64,000 nt of DNA from Gammaproteobacteria bacterium (GCA_009840545.1 VXNM01000010.1:124001-188000), one strand, 5' to 3'. Shown: positions 47,337-57,073, numbered from the stretch's first letter. Notes: generated from the letters alone by a model not told the origin. Numbers and translations: made by a program.

Positions 47337-48212
47337 ATGAATTCGCCGAGTCTCCATTTCACGACTGTAAACGGAGTCAAGACCTGCTACTTTCAATGGA
47401 ACGAGCGCGCGCGCGATGTTGTTTTGTTCGTACATGCCACTGGATTCCACGCTCGTTGCTGGGACTCGACCGTGGCGAAATTGGGTTCGCGGTTCAGGGT
47501 TATTGCTATAGAACTGAGAGGTCATGGACGCTCCCAAAAACTTCCCCCCTACGACTGGTGGACGTTTGGTCGAGATCTAACACAGTTTGTCAAGGTTCTT
47601 GGCATCTCAAACGCCATTGGAGTTGGTCACTCGATGGGGGGTCACTGCTTGACACAAGCATGTGCAGCCCATCCTGAGTGTTTCAAAGGGCTCGTACTTG
47701 TCGATCCAGTAATGGCAAACCCACGAGACTACCCCTCAATCGATTCCGTCGCTCAATGGGAATCCGTCGATTCTCATCCTGTTTCTCGTAGACGCAACGA
47801 CTGGGATTCTCCAGAAGAAATGTTTGAGAATTTCAGGAATCGTCATCCCTTCAGCATTTGGAAGGAAGAATGTTTGATGGACTACTGCAGGTGGGGTCTT
47901 CTGGAGAACCAGAAAGGTACCTACAGTCTCGCTTGCCCGCCTCGAGTCGAGGCTTCAATCTATGTCGGTTCTCGTTCTAGTGACCTATCCGAGATTTGTG
48001 CAAAGATACGCCTTCCAGTGGTCGTATTGCGAGCTCAGCCCCGCGACCCTAACTCGACCATGCTCGACTTTTCCAAGTCTCCTACATGGCCGGAACTTCA
48101 CAAGCAATTCATTAATGGTGAAGATCGGTATTGTCCTGAACTTACGCACTTCATACCCATGGAGAAGCCCATCCTCGTAGCTCAGGAAGTGAGTCGTTTG
48201 AGCCAGCTCTGA
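47337..48212 (+). CDS. Alpha/beta hydrolase
   Basis: The 291-residue protein is an alpha/beta hydrolase. The oxyanion region is FVHATGFHARCWD, the nucleophile elbow is VGHSMGG (Ser near residue 102), the acid lies in LVDP or RAQP segments and the catalytic histidine in the C-terminal CPELTHFIPME. These enzymes hydrolyse esters or related bonds; a specific substrate is not evident. Its end overlaps the convergent MFS gene by 31 bases. The three genes 45985-49441 may serve one small-molecule pathway, but this is inference. Confidence 0.85.
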   Translation: MNSPSLHFTTVNGVKTCYFQWNERARDVVLFVHATGFHARCWDSTVAKLGSRFRVIAIELRGHGRSQKLPPYDWWTFGRDLTQFVKVLGISNAIGVGHSMGGHCLTQACAAHPECFKGLVLVDPVMANPRDYPSIDSVAQWESVDSHPVSRRRNDWDSPEEMFENFRNRHPFSIWKEECLMDYCRWGLLENQKGTYSLACPPRVEASIYVGSRSSDLSEICAKIRLPVVVLRAQPRDPNSTMLDFSKSPTWPELHKQFINGEDRYCPELTHFIPMEKPILVAQEVSRLSQL

Positions 48213-49441
48213 CTTTGCTCGGCCGATGCCGAAGTGTAGTTCCAGAATTCTGACACCTTGAGTCCCCATCCAAACAGCGCTACTGACAGCACAATACCTG
48301 GAACTAAGCCCATCAAGGGATTCGTTCGATGCACGAATTCGCCCAGAACTAGTGATGAAATTGGAGACGCAAGCATGAACCCAAAAAGCATCACAGAGAG
48401 AATCTGAGCTCTATGCTGCTCGGGTGCAAATTCTTGAACCGTGCTCCGCATTAGCGTAGAGGTCACGCCCATGTTCAGTCCCCAGCAACCAACCAACAAC
48501 AAGAAAATCCATTGCGGCGGATGGAACAGCAACAATACGAGAAAGACGGCTCTTGTTAGTTGCAACACGACAACAAGCCGTCCAGGTCGTCTGATCGGCA
48601 TGAAGATCAACAACAGAAAATTTGATCCGGTGCTACCAATTAGGAAAAAGATCCCAACGAGCGCTAACAGCGCCGCATCGCCACCATAGACGCCTGTTGC
48701 AATCAGGGGTACAACGACGACATACCCTCCAGCATTGAACAGTGCGGACACACAGTTCAAGCCAATTACCTCGCGTATCAACCGTATTTTCCAAGCTGCT
48801 AAGACGCCCCGTGTGAGATTGAGTCTTGGAGAGTCTACCGGCCATACTGAAGGAATTCCGAGTAGCGAACCGGCTGACACAATGAAGAGCACACTCACTG
48901 TCATTAAGACCCACGAAAGTCCCAAAGACTCTAGCGGTGCCATCACTGACATAGCAATCATGCTCAACAGACTCGGGACGATATAGACGATCGCGATCGA
49001 CCTCTGAATATCGGTTCGACTGACTTTGTTGATCACCGCCTGACGTGAAGGGTCGACAAATGCGTTCAAAATGGCCATCGTTACCGCAAACGTAGTTACG
49101 TGCCATGTCGCCAAGTTGGCGATTGCCCCGATCAACACCAATGGAGTGCATGCGGCAATAAGAGTTATCAGAATTAGGAAGCGTTTCGATTCAACGCGAT
49201 CGGCAACGATGCCACCGACGAGAAGGACTAAGAGCGGCATTGTGCTGATCAGTGCACGATTTTGTCCGAATACGTCCGCAGACTCCTTGAGAACTCCTAG
49301 AAAAACCCAGCTGACGAACAGGTTTTCGAGGCTAATACCCGACACCCAAAAACTTGAACTGGTCAAGTAAGCTGGAAAAGCAAGTCGGGAGGGCTTTCCT
49401 TTTGAGTACGCGTCTTGAGACGTGTCTCTCGGTTTTGTCAA
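48182..49441 (-). CDS. MFS transporter
   Basis: The 419-residue protein is a major facilitator with about 12 membrane segments, for example ALISTMPLLVLLVGGIVADR, a drug/organic-anion type A-motif region, and VVVVPLIATGVYGGDAALLALVG. The layout resembles exporters of the EntS/DHA3 group. The start is TTG 49441 by the longest in-frame reading; no clear ribosome site is seen, so the first residues are uncertain. It overlaps the alpha/beta hydrolase gene by 31 bases at the 3' end. Confidence 0.85.
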   Translation of the reverse strand: MTKPRDTSQDAYSKGKPSRLAFPAYLTSSSFWVSGISLENLFVSWVFLGVLKESADVFGQNRALISTMPLLVLLVGGIVADRVESKRFLILITLIAACTPLVLIGAIANLATWHVTTFAVTMAILNAFVDPSRQAVINKVSRTDIQRSIAIVYIVPSLLSMIAMSVMAPLESLGLSWVLMTVSVLFIVSAGSLLGIPSVWPVDSPRLNLTRGVLAAWKIRLIREVIGLNCVSALFNAGGYVVVVPLIATGVYGGDAALLALVGIFFLIGSTGSNFLLLIFMPIRRPGRLVVVLQLTRAVFLVLLLFHPPQWIFLLLVGCWGLNMGVTSTLMRSTVQEFAPEQHRAQILSVMLFGFMLASPISSLVLGEFVHRTNPLMGLVPGIVLSVALFGWGLKVSEFWNYTSASAEQSQSWLKRLTS

Positions 49442-49462
49442 GGCCGCAAGCCCACAGTAACG

Positions 49463-50326
49463 CTACCGAACCGCGTCTAAGTACCGTCGCGCCGCTTCTA
49501 AATGCTGCTCAACCGTTGTGTTTCCTGCGTTGTGAGTCGCAATGGCCAAGTGTGTACATCCAAGATCCGCCCAGCGTCGAGCGTGTCGTTTCCAACGTTC
49601 AGGTGTGCCTCCGCGATACTGAGCTTGAGCTTGAATTCCGAACTCTTTCCAAGACAATCCATGTTCCTCGCGGACTTTCCTCATCGTTTCTATGGCGCGT
49701 GCCGATTGTTCATTAGGAGTGCCCAATGGAAACCAACCATCTCCTAGTAACGCACATCGTCGGAGCAGTGGTGGCGCAATGCCCCCAAACCAAATAGGTA
49801 TGGCACGTTCGGGTCTGGGAAGAATCGAAGCATGAGACACGGTGTGAAATCGACCCTCATACAGTAGAGAATCGTCAGTCCAGAGCTTTCGCATAAGCTC
49901 GACCTGCTCCGCTTGCCGGGAGCCTCGGTGTTCAAACGGAACATCGAGCGCTTCGTACTCCACATCGTTCCAACCCGTACCGATGCCCATGCGCAAACGG
50001 TAATTGGAAAGTATTGCCAGCTCAGCCGCCTGTTTAGCAACCAATGCCGTTTGGCGTTGAGGAAGAACTAGAACCGAAGTGGCAAACTCGACAGTTTCTG
50101 TGACTGCAGCCATGAATGCGAACACAGTAAAGGGTTCATGAAACGCAACATCTTTGTCGTACGGTCCACTCCAACCATGGTGAAGATTCGGATCTACACC
50201 TAGCACATGGTCATAAATGAGCATGTGGTCCGCCTTTAGGTCACGATCAACGCCTACGGCATAAGACTTTATTGCTTCCGAATCGGTTCCAATTTCGTTA
50301 TGTGGGAAAACTACACCAAACTTCAC
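49463..50326 (-). CDS. LLM-class flavin/F420-dependent oxidoreductase
   Basis: The 287-residue protein is a luciferase-like monooxygenase fold of the F420-dependent TIGR03619 type. It starts with KFGVVFPHNEIG. VEFATSVLVLPQRQTALVAKQAAEL, the glycine-rich RMGIGTGWNDVEYEALD and the C-terminal LGCTHLAIATHN also fit. The cofactor could be F420 or FMN; gammaproteobacteria normally use FMN, and F420 genes are not visible here. GTG 50326 is preferred, as the upstream 49 residues from 50473 are not conserved. It lies in an accessory region with PhyH and SDR genes. Confidence 0.82.
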   Translation of the reverse strand: MKFGVVFPHNEIGTDSEAIKSYAVGVDRDLKADHMLIYDHVLGVDPNLHHGWSGPYDKDVAFHEPFTVFAFMAAVTETVEFATSVLVLPQRQTALVAKQAAELAILSNYRLRMGIGTGWNDVEYEALDVPFEHRGSRQAEQVELMRKLWTDDSLLYEGRFHTVSHASILPRPERAIPIWFGGIAPPLLRRCALLGDGWFPLGTPNEQSARAIETMRKVREEHGLSWKEFGIQAQAQYRGGTPERWKRHARRWADLGCTHLAIATHNAGNTTVEQHLEAARRYLDAVR

Positions 50327-50658
50327 AGTAACCAAAAATGAACTGCCAACTTGCGGGCGATTATGCATGCAACTCGATAACAGCACTCCTAATTCCCTAT
50401 GTAGGGGGTCTTGGTTCCTGAAACCCGGTACACGACACGAGTAGAACTCCACCATGCAAACCGGATAATTCACGCTTCTTGGCAGTCCAGAATCTCTGAG
50501 CCTCAGCTATCGAAAATTGTTCCGTAATAAAATGTGAAGAACCATGGTCGGCTTTTCTCGGCGTGGCATTCTTTGTAGACGTTTGTCCTCGGACAAATTG
50601 AGAGTGCCCTCTTGGATTTTTGCAAGTCTGCTTGTCGAGACCAGCTCGGGGTCTTGAA
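50327..50658. other. Divergent intergenic region upstream of the second PhyH gene
   Basis: This stretch separates the LLM gene (minus) from the PhyH gene (plus). It contains one near-perfect inverted repeat (50582-50597). No convincing -35/-10 pair, tRNA or small gene was found. Confidence 0.5.
50582..50597. repeat. Inverted repeat, possible operator
   Basis: TTTGTCC and GGACAAA are perfect inverted 7-mers separated by TC. The repeat lies 61 bases upstream of the PhyH GTG start. No T-run follows, so a terminator is unlikely; a repressor or activator site is more plausible. There is no neighbouring regulator gene. Confidence 0.35.
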
Positions 50659-51696
50659 GTGAAAATTGGTGAATGGAAGTCAGCGGGGTCCGTAGCGCCG
50701 CTCTATCAAGAGCTACGGCAAATTGGTCTCGAAACCAACATTGCGGAGCTCGATGCGTTCGGATTTACAGTTGTACCGCCCGAAAAGGTCGGCCCACCAG
50801 ATTTCTGCATTGAAGTCCGAGAAGCACTAGAAAGAACCATGCTCCGTCGCTATGGCTCGGACGGACTGTCAATAGACCGTTGGAGAAACGTGAACGACAT
50901 ACAGCGCTTCATGCTATGGGAAGACCCCATTTTTGAGAGGCTGTCCTACAATCCCGCCGGTCTTGGACTCGCACAGTATCTGCTTGGCACGGATTGCGTG
51001 CTAAGCCTATGCGCAGCATGGGTAAAGGGCCCTGGGGAAGTTCGTACCGGAATTCATGGAGACTATCTCGATCCAGCCATCCAAGCACAACCAGAACGAA
51101 TCGTTAATTGCAACATGCACTTTATGCTGACCGACTACACCAAGGACGACGGATCGATTTCATTTGTTCCGGGTAGCCACAGGTGGCGTCGCCAAGTGAC
51201 AGCGGCAGAAGCTGAAAAGTGGAAGGACGAAGCGGTTGCCGTAGAAGCCGAGGCTGGTTCGATGGTGATATGGGGAAACCATACGTGGCACGGTTCATAT
51301 CCCAAGAAGACACCAGGACTGCGCATGACCTTGCAGTGCGAGTACATGCGTCGACGGCAACAGCCAGAAGAAGCATATCGAGAGACAGTGACTCAAGAAG
51401 CCCTTGATCGAAATCCCGTTCGATTTGCTGGACTAATGGATGTCTACAGCCTTTTTCCCTTCGGCAAGAGCGATTGGGACATTGATCGCCTGACCGACGC
51501 AGAGACCGGTGCGAAAGGAGGACAATCAATTAATGCGTACCGAAGCTTGTTTGATACAGAACCCGCAAACGGCCGAACCACTCTAAGGCCCAAGTACGAC
51601 TATATGCACCATGACGGAAAGATGACCTCTGAACGCAACAAAGAACGCATGGAAAAGAGATCTGAGCCTGAAAAGAAAAAGGTTGCGACCGGTTGA
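50659..51696 (+). CDS. PhyH-family dioxygenase (intact iron triad)
   Basis: The 345-residue protein is a phytanoyl-CoA dioxygenase family enzyme. The iron site is H133-G-D135 (GIHGDYLDP) and distal H211 (TWHGSY). The 2-oxoglutarate arginine is likely in LRMTLQCEY, near residue 225. It thus should be an active iron/2-oxoglutarate oxygenase, unlike the HxG paralogue at 17959. The GTG 50659 start is a compromise; TTG 50620 adds 13 residues. The C-terminus ends in a long, highly charged tail (ERNKERMEKRSEPEKKK). An SDR-type epimerase follows 62 bases downstream, possibly in the same transcript. Confidence 0.84.
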   Translation: MKIGEWKSAGSVAPLYQELRQIGLETNIAELDAFGFTVVPPEKVGPPDFCIEVREALERTMLRRYGSDGLSIDRWRNVNDIQRFMLWEDPIFERLSYNPAGLGLAQYLLGTDCVLSLCAAWVKGPGEVRTGIHGDYLDPAIQAQPERIVNCNMHFMLTDYTKDDGSISFVPGSHRWRRQVTAAEAEKWKDEAVAVEAEAGSMVIWGNHTWHGSYPKKTPGLRMTLQCEYMRRRQQPEEAYRETVTQEALDRNPVRFAGLMDVYSLFPFGKSDWDIDRLTDAETGAKGGQSINAYRSLFDTEPANGRTTLRPKYDYMHHDGKMTSERNKERMEKRSEPEKKKVATG

Positions 51697-51758
51697 GGTC
51701 AGCATAGGCATCGCGACTAAATTGCGCTAAACGCAGCAGACAAAGGAACAAAAAGTAA

Positions 51759-52871
51759 ATGTCGGCAATCAATGCGAATGACGGACCAGTCGCAGTAACA
51801 GGCTGCTCCGGATTCACCGGTGGACACATGGTGCGAGAGCTCATTCTTCATGGTTATCACGTGCGAGCCTGCATACGTGACTCCAAATCATGGCGCGGCA
51901 AAGATTGCGTCCAATACTTGGAACAATTGCCAAATGTTGAGCTTAGAGATGGATGCGATCTCTTCACACCTCATTCATATGACAGCGCTTTTTCAGGTTG
52001 TAGTGCCGTATTTCACGTCGCTGCTGTCCTGGGCAATTCCGCCGACGGCAAGAGCCAGCCGTTAGGATCAGGTTCTGTTCCACAAGATGTCTACGACGGT
52101 GGTATCGTTGGAACGCAAAACGTTATTGACTCCATCAACGCAAGTGGTAGCGTCCGACGGCTTGTCTACACAAGCTCGATGGCTGCAGTTTCGGGTGCGA
52201 AAGGTGCACGATTGCCAAAAGGATACGAATGGACCGAGGAAGACTGGGCATCCGACGATGTGCAACCCGAACATTGGAATGATCCACGAAACTCCTACTC
52301 TCGAAGTAAAGTTGATACAGAGCGACTCATCAATGACGCCGCCGACAAGAGCGCAGGTCGATGGGATGCAATAACCATGAACCCCGCCATGATCTGCGGT
52401 CCCATCCTATTTAAGGCTCAGGTTGGTCAGTGGATCGAACAGATCGGACGACTTGCCAATGGCGATTCCCCAACGTGGCCATCACGCTACGACATGAACT
52501 ACAACATCATCGACGTTCGAGATTTGGTTAAAGCCCACAGGCTTGCAGCTGAATCGAGCGTCGACCATAGGAACTCCAAGGGTGGCCCACGATATGTCAT
52601 GCATGGAAGTGGCGGACGTTCCACGCTTCAAATGAGTACCGAACTCAGAGAAGTGATACAGGCAGAGTTTCCGTCATTCAAACTTGGAATGCCCACCACA
52701 ACACGTTCCAATGGTGATCCAATCATCGTCGTTTCGAATACAGTAAACGACTGCAAGAAAGCCAAGAATCTTCTTGGCGCAACCATTCGTCCAGTGGAGG
52801 ACACGATTCGATCGGTAGTAGAGACATCGATCGAACTCGGCATTATTCAGCCGACAATTCAGTCGAACTAG
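51759..52871 (+). CDS. Extended SDR, NAD-dependent epimerase/dehydratase-like
   Basis: The 370-residue protein is an extended SDR of the epimerase/dihydroflavonol reductase type. The nucleotide-binding motif is TGCSGFTGGH (GxxGxxG, residues 15-20), the FHVAAVLG segment is present, and the catalytic motif is YSRSK with upstream YTSSMAAVSG. These enzymes reduce ketone or aldehyde groups or epimerise sugars, often with NADP(H). The adjacent PhyH oxygenase suggests a small oxidation-reduction pathway, but no substrate can be named. It ends 83 bases before ileS. Confidence 0.85.
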   Translation: MSAINANDGPVAVTGCSGFTGGHMVRELILHGYHVRACIRDSKSWRGKDCVQYLEQLPNVELRDGCDLFTPHSYDSAFSGCSAVFHVAAVLGNSADGKSQPLGSGSVPQDVYDGGIVGTQNVIDSINASGSVRRLVYTSSMAAVSGAKGARLPKGYEWTEEDWASDDVQPEHWNDPRNSYSRSKVDTERLINDAADKSAGRWDAITMNPAMICGPILFKAQVGQWIEQIGRLANGDSPTWPSRYDMNYNIIDVRDLVKAHRLAAESSVDHRNSKGGPRYVMHGSGGRSTLQMSTELREVIQAEFPSFKLGMPTTTRSNGDPIIVVSNTVNDCKKAKNLLGATIRPVEDTIRSVVETSIELGIIQPTIQSN

Positions 52872-52954
52872 ATAACTTCGACGCATCTCGTAGCTGGGGT
52901 TGTGGTGCACGTCTCCAGCATTCCTCTACTTGAACCTGAACTTGGCGAATAGCA

Positions 52955-55900
52955 ATGGCTGACACAACAGAAGCACGCCCCACGTTTTCGTTTCCACAAA
53001 TGGAGTTGGAAGTATTGGCTTGGTGGGAACAAGAGGAATCATTCAAGAAATCGCTCGATCTTCGAAGAGATGGAGCACCTTACGTGTTCTTCGACGGACC
53101 TCCCTTTGCGACGGGATTACCGCATCACGGCAATCTTCTGGCGTCAGTGATCAAAGACATCGTGCCTAGATATTGGACGATGAAAGGTCGCTTTGTTGAG
53201 CGTCGGTTTGGTTGGGATTGCCACGGTCTACCAATAGAGCACGAAATCGATAAGAAACTTGGCATGCCGGCACATGAGGCCGTAGCCAAATTAGGAATTG
53301 CTGGCTATAACGAAGAATGCAGAGGGATCGTAGAACGCTATGTACGCGAATGGCGATCCACCATCACACGGTTGGGGCGATGGGTGGACTTCGATGACGA
53401 CTATAAAACGATGGACGCAGACTTTATGGAGTCGGTCTGGTGGGTCGTCAAGTCGCTATGGGACAAAGGATTGATCTATAAGGGACAAAAGGTGATGCCA
53501 GTTTCAACCGCTCTCGCTACACCATTGTCGAATTTCGAAGCCAGTTCCAACTATCAAGATGTACAAGATCCTTCGATCACCGTCCTCTTCAAACTTCACG
53601 ACGAAGATGCCTTTGTAAGTGCGTGGACTACAACACCCTGGACATTACCCTCCAATCTAGCGCTTTGTGTCGGACCGGACATTGACTATGTACGAGTACG
53701 CGACTCAGCCACAAACAAGAGCTTTTATATCGCGGAAGGGCGTCTTGCGACCTATGAAAAGAAGCATGATCTGGAAATTGAGAAACGCGTCTCGGCAAGC
53801 GATCTCGAAGGTCGAACCTACGAACCCCTGTTTCCGTACTACGCACACTTGGCCAAGAAAGGAGCGTTTCGGATACTTGCGGATGGCTACGTCAATACGG
53901 ATGACGGTACGGGAATAGTCCATCAAGCACCTGCATTTGGCGAAGACGATTTCCGCATAGCACAGGACCATTCGATTGACGAATTCATTTGTCCAGTCGG
54001 AATGAATGGAGTATTCCTTGAAGAGGTCGAGGATTTTGCGGGTCAATTCGTCAAGGATGCCGATCCTCACATCATCGCATGGCTGAAGGAACGCGGCTCA
54101 TTATTTGAACAGGACGTCGTTCAACATAGCTATCCGTTCTGCTACAGATCGCAATCTCCACTGATCTACCGCGCCGTGCCTTCATGGTTCGTACGTGTTT
54201 CGGACTTAAGAGATAGCTTGATGGAATCCAACGACAGGATCCGTTGGGTCCCTAGCCACATAAAGAACGGGCGCATGGGTAACTGGTTAAACAACGCAAT
54301 TGATTGGTGCATTTCGCGAAATCGCGTGTGGGGTACGCCTATACCTATATGGGAAAACGATGAAACAGGATCCAGTATTTGCATTGGATCCCGAGAGGAG
54401 CTACTACGTTTGACGGGGGCACGACCAGATGACCTGCACAGAGAGAACATCGATCCTCTGGAATTCCAATTACCCAGTGAACGAGGAACGTATCGGCGTA
54501 TTCCCGAAGTGCTTGATTGTTGGTTTGAATCAGGGTCTATGCCATATGCGCAAAAGCACTATCCGTTCGAAAACAAGGAAGTTTTCGAACGGGGTTTTCC
54601 TGCGGATTTCATTGCGGAAGGTCTCGATCAGACTCGAGGATGGTTCTACACACTAATTGCTCTTAGCTCCGCAATGTTCGACAAGCCAGCGTTCCAGAAT
54701 GTCATTGTGAACGGGATGGTACTAGCGGCCGATGGCAAGAAAATGTCCAAGAGCATCGGTAACTACACCGACCCTGAAATCCTCATGAAGGAACACGGAG
54801 CGGACGCGTTGCGCCTCTACCTAATCAACTCTGGACTAGTACGAGGCGAAGAGCAACGCTTTGTTGACTCGGGTGTGCGAGATATGACTCGACGCGCCTT
54901 GCTACCTTGGTTCAACGCTTTTATGTTTCTCGATTTGTACGCCCAAATTGATGGATGGACCGCCGATCAGTACGACTTGACTCACGCAACTGTCTTGGAC
55001 CGATGGATTCTGTCCCGACTTCAGACTCTCAAAGCTTCTATCTCAACCGAAATGGAACGCTACCGCCTAGACAACGTGGTTCCCCAGCTCTTCAATTTCA
55101 TAGAGGATCTGACGAACTGGTACATTCGACTGAACCGAGCCCGATTCTGGGGCGAAGGTCTCTCACCTGACAAGATAGCTGCACATAGTGCGCTCTATTC
55201 TTCGCTACATGACCTGACGCTTGCGATGGCTCCGTGCACACCGTTTCTTTCCGAGCATGTCTATCGTGGACTTGCGAGATTGTCCAACACAAGTGAAACG
55301 GTTAATTCTGTGCATCTGTGCGATTACCCAGAACCAGATCGAGACTTGCAGGACGTGAGACTCGAGCAGGCGGTGACTCGCATGCAGAGGATTGTTCTTC
55401 TCGGAAGGAAACAACGAGAACTCAAGAAGGTCTCGCTGAGAACTCCATTGAGCACCTTGGTCGTAATCCATCGAGACGATGCCGTCTTGAACGACATCCG
55501 TTCGCTGGAGGACTACGTGAAGGGCGAGCTCAATGTAAAGAACGTTCTCTACGATTCGGACGAAGGAGAGTACATCAACTGGTTTGCCAAACCCAATTTC
55601 CCAGTTCTTGGAAAGCGACTTGGAAAGCGCATGAAGGAGTTCCAAGCGTTGATTCAACAATTGCGATCCGATGACCTCGAGAGATTCCAATCCGACGGTT
55701 GTATCGAATTGAACAACGAGACTTTCACACTTGACGAAATTAATGTGTATCGAGAGGCAACTGAAGGATCGTCAGTCACGTCAGACAGTTTGGTCTCCAT
55801 CGATCTCGACTTTGCCTTAACCCAAGAGCTTAGGGATGAAGGTGTCGCTCGCGAGCTAGTTCACCGAATTCAACTGACACGAAAGGATCTGAACCTCAAC

Positions 55901-56080
55901 GTGACCGATCGGATTAGAGTCGGCTACGATTCAACGCCTCGTTTGATGGCGATCGTGGAACAGTTTCACGGCTATATAGCTGGTGAAGTGCTTGCGACAG
56001 AGATTTGTCGTGTTGAGTGTAGTGAACATTGCGTTGAGCTTGATGGGGACGAATTTCGATTCAGCATCGATCGTGCGTAG
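52955..56080 (+). CDS. ileS: Isoleucyl-tRNA synthetase, eukaryotic-like (IleRS2) type
   Basis: IleRS charges tRNA-Ile. The 1041-residue protein is of the longer, eukaryotic-like type 2, which in known cases resists mupirocin. It has the class I core: the signature region DGPPFATGLPHHGN at residues 47-60, with HHGN (57-60) in place of HxGH, and KMSKS at 596-600. The CP1 editing domain (TTTPWTLPSNLALCVGP) and anticodon-binding domain follow; the C-terminal zinc site of type 1 is absent. The usual neighbours ribF and lspA are missing, so it may be a transferred or second copy. It converges with the enoyl-CoA hydratase gene. Confidence 0.95.
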   Translation: MADTTEARPTFSFPQMELEVLAWWEQEESFKKSLDLRRDGAPYVFFDGPPFATGLPHHGNLLASVIKDIVPRYWTMKGRFVERRFGWDCHGLPIEHEIDKKLGMPAHEAVAKLGIAGYNEECRGIVERYVREWRSTITRLGRWVDFDDDYKTMDADFMESVWWVVKSLWDKGLIYKGQKVMPVSTALATPLSNFEASSNYQDVQDPSITVLFKLHDEDAFVSAWTTTPWTLPSNLALCVGPDIDYVRVRDSATNKSFYIAEGRLATYEKKHDLEIEKRVSASDLEGRTYEPLFPYYAHLAKKGAFRILADGYVNTDDGTGIVHQAPAFGEDDFRIAQDHSIDEFICPVGMNGVFLEEVEDFAGQFVKDADPHIIAWLKERGSLFEQDVVQHSYPFCYRSQSPLIYRAVPSWFVRVSDLRDSLMESNDRIRWVPSHIKNGRMGNWLNNAIDWCISRNRVWGTPIPIWENDETGSSICIGSREELLRLTGARPDDLHRENIDPLEFQLPSERGTYRRIPEVLDCWFESGSMPYAQKHYPFENKEVFERGFPADFIAEGLDQTRGWFYTLIALSSAMFDKPAFQNVIVNGMVLAADGKKMSKSIGNYTDPEILMKEHGADALRLYLINSGLVRGEEQRFVDSGVRDMTRRALLPWFNAFMFLDLYAQIDGWTADQYDLTHATVLDRWILSRLQTLKASISTEMERYRLDNVVPQLFNFIEDLTNWYIRLNRARFWGEGLSPDKIAAHSALYSSLHDLTLAMAPCTPFLSEHVYRGLARLSNTSETVNSVHLCDYPEPDRDLQDVRLEQAVTRMQRIVLLGRKQRELKKVSLRTPLSTLVVIHRDDAVLNDIRSLEDYVKGELNVKNVLYDSDEGEYINWFAKPNFPVLGKRLGKRMKEFQALIQQLRSDDLERFQSDGCIELNNETFTLDEINVYREATEGSSVTSDSLVSIDLDFALTQELRDEGVARELVHRIQLTRKDLNLNVTDRIRVGYDSTPRLMAIVEQFHGYIAGEVLATEICRVECSEHCVELDGDEFRFSIDRA

Positions 56081-56088
56081 CTTTAGTG

Positions 56089-56895
56089 CTAATCACCTTT
56101 GAAATCGGTGTTGGTCTTATCAAGATAACTTCGGATTGCTTCGCGTCGATCCTCAGTTGAAGCAGTCAACATGTTTTGATCCACATCCATGTGCATGATC
56201 GCTGTGTCGAGCGCATTGGCAATTGCATTGACGCTTTGCTTGATCATCTGCTGTGGAATCGGTGGCAATCGAGCATACCTGTGAGCCCACTCCATTGCCG
56301 TATCCAAGAGATCCTCTGGGGCTACAACTTGGTCAAGAATTCCCCACTGAAGCAACTCGCTGGCAAGAATACGTTCACCGCCCGCAACTAGCCGTTTCGT
56401 ACGCGAAGGACCTGCGATGCGCACCAGCAAAGCGAGGCTCTTCCACATAAGATTAACGCCGATTTCGATTTCAGGATATTGCATGAAGCAATCTTGCGCA
56501 CCAATTCGAAAGTCCATGGCGGTTGCAAGACACGCACCCCCGCCCATAGCAGCACCATTCCAAGCCGCAACGGTGATTTGATCAATGTCGAGGATTGCCT
56601 GCACTGCCCGTTCCCCAATTCGAGCTCGTCTTCTTCGAATTACAAGGGCAGCATCTTGATCGATTGGATCTAGATCCGGACTGAGATCCGCTCCAGAAGA
56701 AAAATGCTTTCCTGCGCCGGTGAATACGACCACTCGAGTTTCTGAATCGTCGCGAAACAAATTTGATACTGCTTCTATCTCCTCGAGATGACTTCGGTCA
56801 AGTGCATTGGCTTTTTGCGGTCGATTGAACGTGACGACCGAAACATGTCCCTCTCTTTCGACGAGTAAATTGCTGTATGAATTCACGATCACCAA
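56089..56895 (-). CDS. Enoyl-CoA hydratase/isomerase family protein
   Basis: The 268-residue protein has the crotonase fold. The oxyanion-hole segments are KHFSSGADL (about residue 67) and NGAAMGGGACLATAMDFRIG, followed by YPEIEIGVNLMW. The second crotonase glutamate is present in PEI. The first, normally in GGGCELA, is replaced (GGGACLA), so it may be an isomerase, hydrolase or another crotonase activity rather than a standard hydratase. The start is ambiguous among TTG 56895, GTG 56892 and GTG 56886. It converges with ileS eight bases away. Confidence 0.83.
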   Translation of the reverse strand: MVIVNSYSNLLVEREGHVSVVTFNRPQKANALDRSHLEEIEAVSNLFRDDSETRVVVFTGAGKHFSSGADLSPDLDPIDQDAALVIRRRRARIGERAVQAILDIDQITVAAWNGAAMGGGACLATAMDFRIGAQDCFMQYPEIEIGVNLMWKSLALLVRIAGPSRTKRLVAGGERILASELLQWGILDQVVAPEDLLDTAMEWAHRYARLPPIPQQMIKQSVNAIANALDTAIMHMDVDQNMLTASTEDRREAIRSYLDKTNTDFKGD

Positions 56896-56948
56896 GTTTT
56901 CCGAGGTCGATTCCTTGACCGGCAGATTGTAGGGGACTTGGTGGGTAT

Positions 56949-56997
56949 GCAGGTTAAGGCGGTAGGGTTGGGAGGGATAGAGGCCGCCTCAACCTGC
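56949..56997. repeat. Two-part stem-loop with G-rich loop
   Basis: GCAGGTT-aa-GGCGG pairs with CCGCC-tc-AACCTGC (7 + 5 bp with a 2x2 internal loop). The 21-base loop carries three GGG tracts preceded by GG. It can fold on either strand; no T-run follows, so a terminator is unlikely. It lies 53 bases upstream of the crotonase-like gene on the minus strand. Confidence 0.55.
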
Positions 56998-57073
56998 GAA
57001 GCGAGCAACAGAACGTCCGACTTTGAGGGAGTTCGAGGGTACTGTCGGACTAGGACACAAGAGTGCTTCCTTG

